From Thermoleophilia bacterium (GTDB taxonomy: Bacteria > Actinomycetota > Thermoleophilia > Gaiellales > JAICJC01): a stretch of DNA of 33,640 bases. The position numbers were made by a program, and so were the translations under genes. The DNA lies in the NCBI GenBank assembly GCA_025927685.1, contig JAICKX010000023.1:1-33640 (forward strand), read 5' to 3'. Positions 31,001-33,640 of this stretch are shown one piece after another. The notes under the pieces were generated by a model. That model was not told the DNA's origin. It worked only from the letters and a program-made list of their open reading frames with translations, and made no database searches. Position 1 is the stretch's first letter, and each line of letters begins with the position of its first letter.

Positions 31001-31252
31001 CGACCCGCGGTTCACCATCATGTAGAGGCGCGAGAGCGCCGAGGGCGTGAGGAGCGGGGCGATCTGGCCGCCGACGTTGTCGGCGTTCGTCCCCGTGATG
31101 ACGACCAGGAGCACGCCCGCGTCGAGCAGCCGCTGCATCGCCCGCGCAAGCTCGGCGGGGCGCTCGCTGCGATCGGTGACGGCGGTGCCGTCCCAGTCGA
31201 ACGCGATCAGGCGATAGCGATGCTCGCCGAGCGGACCGCGGCCGTCAGGCAT
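28073..31252 (-). CDS. HAD phosphatase fused to a GH65 disaccharide phosphorylase
   Basis: The product has 1059 residues. Residues about 10-292 are a Cof/TPP-like HAD hydrolase: nucleophile motif FDWDGT (18-23), VITGT (51-55), K211 in TDKSD and GDEFGPIAGFEGSD (237-250). A Pro/Glu-rich linker (about 293-322) joins it to a GH65 enzyme (about 323-1059) with GAKGLTGDGYKGHVFWDTD and the general acid E789 in DVIGPDELHEHV. GH65 enzymes split trehalose, maltose or kojibiose with phosphate to beta-glucose 1-phosphate. The HAD part may act on the phosphorylated product or substrate, which is inference. HAD partners are more often separate beta-phosphoglucomutases; here the HAD domain leads the chain. 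Its ATG directly follows the stop of the L,D-transpeptidase gene. Confidence 0.9.
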   Translation of the reverse strand: MPDGRGPLGEHRYRLIAFDWDGTAVTDRSERPAELARAMQRLLDAGVLLVVITGTNADNVGGQIAPLLTPSALSRLYMMVNRGSEVYAHEADGTRSLLWAREASPEEDAALDRAADAVRDRLKADHGIEIDIVRNRLNRRKLDLIPTPQWADPPKSRIGELLTAVEERLEALPGGIGAVIDMTDEAARAAGLRDPRITTDVKHVEVGLTDKSDSIAYVMRRLAPARAILAEEVLLAGDEFGPIAGFEGSDYRMVSRLAAGATIVSVGREPNGVPTGVVQLGGGPGAFVKLLEDQSAVSARPAPPPRVEVEEEAAAPRPPPDGWVVERSGYDPVSEASLETLFAVSNGFMGIRGTADEDGPGSMPGAYVAGLFDGAAAGQEDLVVIGDWAATEIVVAGRALRPWEWRVLEHARRLDLRALRLERTLRCVDPDGRTLRLRSQRIASLADPHVGAIRLEIALEGGPGARVEVVSAVRTHEGHGPLPHVEMVASGRVGEIAVLHTRTPGARVAVDHALAVSASARGSALACEHVTREDMSGRAVACELSAGDALVIDRFVAVHSERDVPLPGPSAVRAARSAQNAGFDALLDAHTAAWAQIWEAADVEIEGDQNTQVGIRFAAAQLVAAAPREDSRSSIGAKGLTGDGYKGHVFWDTDIFQLPFFAATRPDVARRIVEYRVLTLDAARRNAENAGLEGAWYAWESAATGEDVTPSFVIGPGGRRLEVLTGQQEIHVVADVAWAIETYVRTSGDEAFLAAGGGEVTAEAARFFLSRAVETDRGLELHDVIGPDELHEHVRNSGFTNEMAAWTLRRAADLAEAGRAPAEPDEPRVWRDAADRMVVLRTGDGLIEEFEGFMSLPLAPDERAGRDELAWQRDRMEWRDVKQADIVMLMALLEPQFDEAERAASYRLYEPLTRHLSSLSEAVHSLVARRVGLHDEADDYLRRATAIDLEDSRGNRNEGLHMATQGGLWQAVVLGCAGARPLDDGSFRLDPHLPPGWERLRFRWLHRGTPLTITVSAGELLVEAAEGAAAIVAPGWSGEVRAGEPVRLAHDGGGWRAAA

Positions 31253-31888
31253 CTACTCGATGTGGACGCGCGTCCCGAGCGTGGCGAACTGGTACACGAC
31301 GATCGCGTCACGATCGTAGATGCGGATGCACCCGTGTGATGCGGGATACGGGGGCACGGATGGGTACTGGTGGAAGGCGTCGCCGCCGTAGAAGTAGCTC
31401 GCGTAGGGCAGCCAGACCTGGAACGGCTTCGACCACGACATGAGCGACTTGCTGTAGACGTGGAAGTGGCCGGACGGCGTCACATGGCCCGGTGCTGCCG
31501 TCGACACGTGGATGGCGCGCGTCACCTTCCCGCCCTTGCCGATCAGGAGCAGCACCTGGGCGGCCTTGTGCACCTCGACGTGCTTGTGGGCGCGCGACCA
31601 TGGGTGCGGCCGGAGCTTCGCCTTGTGCAGGCGCCGCAGCGTGATCGGCCCGGCGACGCCGTCCCGGGGGATGCCGTACCAGCCCTGGAACGCCATGACG
31701 GCCTGGGCGGTGCGCTCGGAGTAGACGCCGGTCAGCCCGGTCGGCCCCAGATAGCGGAGCTTGACGAGCTTCTTCTGGAGCGCGTGCACGGCGGGCCCGA
31801 CCGAGCCGACGGAGAGCGACGCGAACGCCGGGGCAGGGACGGCGAGCGCCGCGGCGACGATGGCGATGACGATGACTCCGCGGCGCAT
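31253..31888 (-). CDS. Exported L,D-transpeptidase with peptidoglycan-binding domain
   Basis: The product has 211 residues from ATG 31888. A signal peptide (GVIVIAIVAAALAVPAPAFA, 4-23) is followed by a PG_binding_1 domain (about 27-90, VGPAVHALQKKL and GVAGPITLRRLH) and a YkuD catalytic domain ending in SHGCIRIYDRD (184-194), with catalytic C187 and H185. It cross-links peptidoglycan 3-3 or attaches proteins to it, outside the membrane. The frame stays open far upstream, but that part is Arg-rich and overlaps the histidine phosphatase. A TATTAT box 9 nt before the ATG supports the start. The next gene follows without a gap. Confidence 0.93.
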   Translation of the reverse strand: MRRGVIVIAIVAAALAVPAPAFASLSVGSVGPAVHALQKKLVKLRYLGPTGLTGVYSERTAQAVMAFQGWYGIPRDGVAGPITLRRLHKAKLRPHPWSRAHKHVEVHKAAQVLLLIGKGGKVTRAIHVSTAAPGHVTPSGHFHVYSKSLMSWSKPFQVWLPYASYFYGGDAFHQYPSVPPYPASHGCIRIYDRDAIVVYQFATLGTRVHIE

Positions 31889-31897
31889 GCCCGGCGG

Positions 31898-31903
31898 ATA
31901 ATA
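31898..31903 (-). promoter_or_regulatory. -10 box TATTAT before the L,D-transpeptidase gene
   Basis: Minus-strand TATTAT lies 9 nt before ATG 31888 with no Shine-Dalgarno. It probably drives the L,D-transpeptidase and HAD-GH65 genes together. Confidence 0.55.
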
Positions 31904-31941
31904 GGGCGCTCCGCGGCCGCCCGCCTCCCCAGGCGCTCGTC

Positions 31942-31976
31942 CGCGCAACAACGGGGTCAGACCCCGATGTTGCGCG
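31942..31976. repeat. Extended palindrome with GGGGTC-A-GACCCC core (copy 2)
   Basis: The core CGGGGTCAGACCCCG (31952-31966) is embedded in longer arms CGCGCAACA (31942-31950) and TGTTGCGCG (31968-31976), so the whole is a 35-nt inverted repeat broken only by an A/A pair and the central A. It contains the stop codon and last codons of the histidine phosphatase gene and may also act as its terminator. Confidence 0.75.
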
Positions 31977-32604
31977 CGGCGACGTTGAGCGCGACGAGGC
32001 GCGGCGGCGAGTGGTCGAGCGCGACCACCGCGCAGTGGCAGTGGTCGAGCCACATGCGCCGGTGAAGGCCGGGGGCGATGCCCAGGACGACGGCCGTGAC
32101 GAGCACCCGGGCCAGCGAGCCGTGCGTCGCGGCGACCGTGGTGCCGGGGAGTTCGCGGACGTCGGCGAAGAACGAGCCCGCCCGGGCGACGGCCGCGTCG
32201 TAGGTCTCGGTGCCGTCGGGCCACGCCGGGTCGGTCTCCGAGCGCCAGCGGTGGAACACGGCTGCCAGCGGCCCGGCCTCGATCTCGGCCCCGGTCAGCC
32301 CCTCGAACGGGCCCGCATCGATCTCGCGCAGGCGCTCGTCGACGGTGACCGGCGGGTCGCCGGGCGCGGCAGCGGCGATCGCCTCGCCGGTCGCGCGGGC
32401 CCGCAGGAGCGGCGAGCACACGACCCGGTCGATCTGCGTCGCGGCCAGGCCTCGAGCCGCCTCGGCGGCCTGGTCGGCCCCCTCCGTGGAGAGCTCGACG
32501 TCCGTCCTCGTCGTGAACCGGCCCTCGGCGTTCCAGGCCGTCGCCCCGTGCCGCACGAGCACGAGGCGGCGCTCAGGCGGCCGCGTGCCAGAGGGTCTGG
32601 TCAT
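31957..32604 (-). CDS. Histidine phosphatase family protein (phosphoglycerate mutase-like)
   Basis: The product has 215 residues from ATG 32604, overlapping the end of the DsbA-like gene by 32 nt; a GTG at 32544 is a shorter alternative. Catalytic H19 is in LVLVRHGATAWN, with R68 in CSPLLRARATG, E101 in GPFEGLT and the second histidine H161 in VAATHGS. These are the four phosphate-pocket residues of the branch 1 superfamily (cobalamin phosphatase, broad-specificity phosphatases). The substrate is unknown. The last residues (ARNIGV) and the TGA lie inside a dispersed palindrome, so the C-terminus may have been remade by its insertion. Confidence 0.88.
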   Translation of the reverse strand: MTRPSGTRPPERRLVLVRHGATAWNAEGRFTTRTDVELSTEGADQAAEAARGLAATQIDRVVCSPLLRARATGEAIAAAAPGDPPVTVDERLREIDAGPFEGLTGAEIEAGPLAAVFHRWRSETDPAWPDGTETYDAAVARAGSFFADVRELPGTTVAATHGSLARVLVTAVVLGIAPGLHRRMWLDHCHCAVVALDHSPPRLVALNVAARNIGV

Positions 32605-33460
32605 CGCCGATCGGGCTGCGCCGCACGGCGCCGGCGTCCGCCAGCCGCGCGAGCTCGGCCTCGGTTCCGGGCAGGTCGGCCGGGTCGTTGCGCTCGCGGC
32701 AGACCTGGGCCACCTCGGCCGTCGTGAGGCCCTGCGGATACTCGGCCAGGAGCTCGGCCGGCTCCGGCTGCGGGCGGCGCGGGAGCTCGGGAGCCAGGTT
32801 GGCGACGCACACGTCGTAGGCCTCGAACGACTGGAAGCCGCCCGCGACAAGCGTCCGGCCGTCATAGCGGAAGACGAGGCTCGGCGCGGTGAAGCGGGCG
32901 CCGCCGTCGAAGAGGGACGCCCGGCCCTGCGCGATCGCGGGGGCACCGATGCCGGCCGCGGAACGGGCCTCGGCCTTGTCCGCCTGGTAGGCCTCCTCGA
33001 CGGCCGGGTCGGCCAGGTCGCGCAGCAGGCGGTCGGGGTCGAGCCCGGGCACGGCGCCCGCGATCTCGGTGAGCGCCTCGTCCTCATCCAGCAGGTGGAG
33101 CGACGTGAACCACGCCATCCGGACGCCGCGCAGCATGCCCCGCTCGGCAGCCTCGCCCTGGAGGCCGGCGGCCTTCACGGCGCGGCACATTCGCCCCGAC
33201 GCGACCATGCGGGCCCGCGGCGTCGTGAGGAGCGGCATCCCGAACGTCTCGGAGAACCACCGCCAGCCGTCGACGCGCGACGCCGGCGTCGTCCCGCGCC
33301 GCTCGAGGTCGGCGGTGTCCTCTCGCAGCCCGATGGTGACGAGCCGCCACGAGAGCGCGTCGCCGTAGCGCCACTCCAGGGCGCGCATGAACGGCTCCGC
33401 CGAGTACGCCCACGGACAGCTCGGGTCCGTGTGGTGGACGACCTCTACCTGCTCCGCCAT
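32573..33460 (-). CDS. DsbA/FrnE-like thioredoxin-fold protein with C-terminal winged-helix-like region
   Basis: The product has 295 residues from ATG 33460; the frame is open to 33583, but that extension is Arg-rich. Thioredoxin-fold start VEVVHHTDPSCPWAYSAEPF has C15-P-W-A18, i.e. only the first cysteine of CxxC, as in FrnE/HCCA-isomerase-like proteins. The insertion helices and a cis-Pro region (TAPSLVF) follow. Residues about 230-295 (YPQGLTTAEVAQVC, EAELARLADAGAV, GDDQTLW) look like a winged helix, an unusual addition. It has no signal peptide, so it is cytoplasmic. It is translationally coupled to the histidine phosphatase. Confidence 0.82.
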   Translation of the reverse strand: MAEQVEVVHHTDPSCPWAYSAEPFMRALEWRYGDALSWRLVTIGLREDTADLERRGTTPASRVDGWRWFSETFGMPLLTTPRARMVASGRMCRAVKAAGLQGEAAERGMLRGVRMAWFTSLHLLDEDEALTEIAGAVPGLDPDRLLRDLADPAVEEAYQADKAEARSAAGIGAPAIAQGRASLFDGGARFTAPSLVFRYDGRTLVAGGFQSFEAYDVCVANLAPELPRRPQPEPAELLAEYPQGLTTAEVAQVCRERNDPADLPGTEAELARLADAGAVRRSPIGDDQTLWHAAA

Positions 33461-33467
33461 CGCGGGA

Positions 33468-33473
33468 AGGGTA
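33468..33473 (-). promoter_or_regulatory. TANNNT box (TACCCT) before the DsbA-like gene
   Basis: Minus-strand TACCCT is 7 nt before ATG 33460 and no Shine-Dalgarno is present. It supports that start over the longer reading. Confidence 0.4.
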
Positions 33474-33494
33474 GATGCGAAAACCGGCAGGCGT

Positions 33495-33520
33495 CGCCGC
33501 CGCCAGGACCGGCGGCGGCG
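33495..33520. terminator. Strong GC hairpin near the right edge
   Basis: CGCCGCCGCC (33495-33504) and GGCGGCGGCG (33511-33520) form a perfect 10-bp stem with the loop AGGACC. It lies upstream of the DsbA-like gene, so it would end a transcript coming from beyond the window. No gene is seen between it and the right edge. Confidence 0.4.
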
Positions 33521-33640
33521 CGCGGCCGTTGTGCCCACTGATCCTGCGGGATATGCCTCCCCCGGGATCCCGCCGCCGATCATACAGGGTTTTCCAATAA
33601 CCGGGAAAGTCGGACCGGCGGCGTGACCGCCGTCACATGC

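Noticed and set aside
33387-33626. Plus-strand ORF at the right edge
   Set aside because: Arg-rich, no start signal, antisense to the DsbA-like gene and crossing a strong hairpin.
1-33640. CRISPR array, rRNA operon, prophage or integrase signals
   Set aside because: No regularly spaced direct repeats with unique spacers, no rRNA-like sequence and no integrase or transposase motif were seen. The only repeats are the palindromes listed.

Overview
The window is a GC-rich, densely coded bacterial chromosome segment. The high GC, tight operons with overlapping start and stop codons, frequent GTG/TTG starts and gene set point to an actinomycetote, most likely of the Thermoleophilia type (Gaiellales/Solirubrobacterales relatives). 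That placement is inference, because no rRNA or other marker is present.

Layout. Bases 1-1900 are a decayed zone: a truncated gene tail at the edge, one intact conserved hypothetical gene, a frame-shifted metallophosphoesterase remnant, a palindromic repeat pair and more gene scraps. An exported beta-propeller protein (1905-3065), a short hypothetical gene and an MBL-fold hydrolase follow. From 4251 to 9206 runs a translationally coupled operon: acpS, bifunctional NAD(P)HX repair enzyme, alanine racemase, CCA/poly(A)-polymerase-type nucleotidyltransferase and a SAM methyltransferase. Next come thpR, a 56-codon small gene, a membrane-anchored cytochrome c, an acetolactate-synthase-like TPP enzyme and a two-CBS protein.

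The centre (12784-18489) is the most interesting part. A class III aminotransferase is followed by a compact cluster resembling a stripped-down methylamine-utilisation (mau) locus: a MauE-MauD fusion, a Cys-rich protein resembling the MADH light chain MauA, a 45-codon membrane micro-ORF, and a multi-pass membrane/beta-propeller fusion. A group II PLP decarboxylase starts 3 nt after it. In classical mau systems MauE and MauD are needed to mature the disulfide-rich small subunit, so the likely core logic here is a dedicated thiol oxidase plus its exported Cys-rich client. By-eye alignment keeps only one of the two TTQ-forming tryptophans (the other site is Tyr), and no mauG is present, so either the cofactor differs or the protein has a new role.

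The right third holds an AI-2E-family membrane protein, a LytR_C-domain protein, a serine beta-lactamase-fold hydrolase, a zinc-ribbon NUDIX hydrolase, a self-contained 47-codon small gene with a structured leader, ileS, an NAD-dependent epimerase/reductase, ispH, a CAP-domain secreted protein, an unusual HAD-GH65 fusion co-directional with an L,D-transpeptidase, and a histidine phosphatase coupled to a DsbA-like protein with a C-terminal winged-helix-like region.

Two window-wide patterns stand out. First, most operon heads carry a TANNNT hexamer only 6-11 nt before the start codon and no Shine-Dalgarno, which suggests widespread leaderless initiation; internal genes and a few single genes carry clear Shine-Dalgarno sites instead. 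Second, two families of perfect palindromic repeats (GGGACC-N-GGTCCC in paired 31-nt units, and GGGGTC-A-GACCCC) are dispersed between genes, one of them forming the end and stop codon of a gene.
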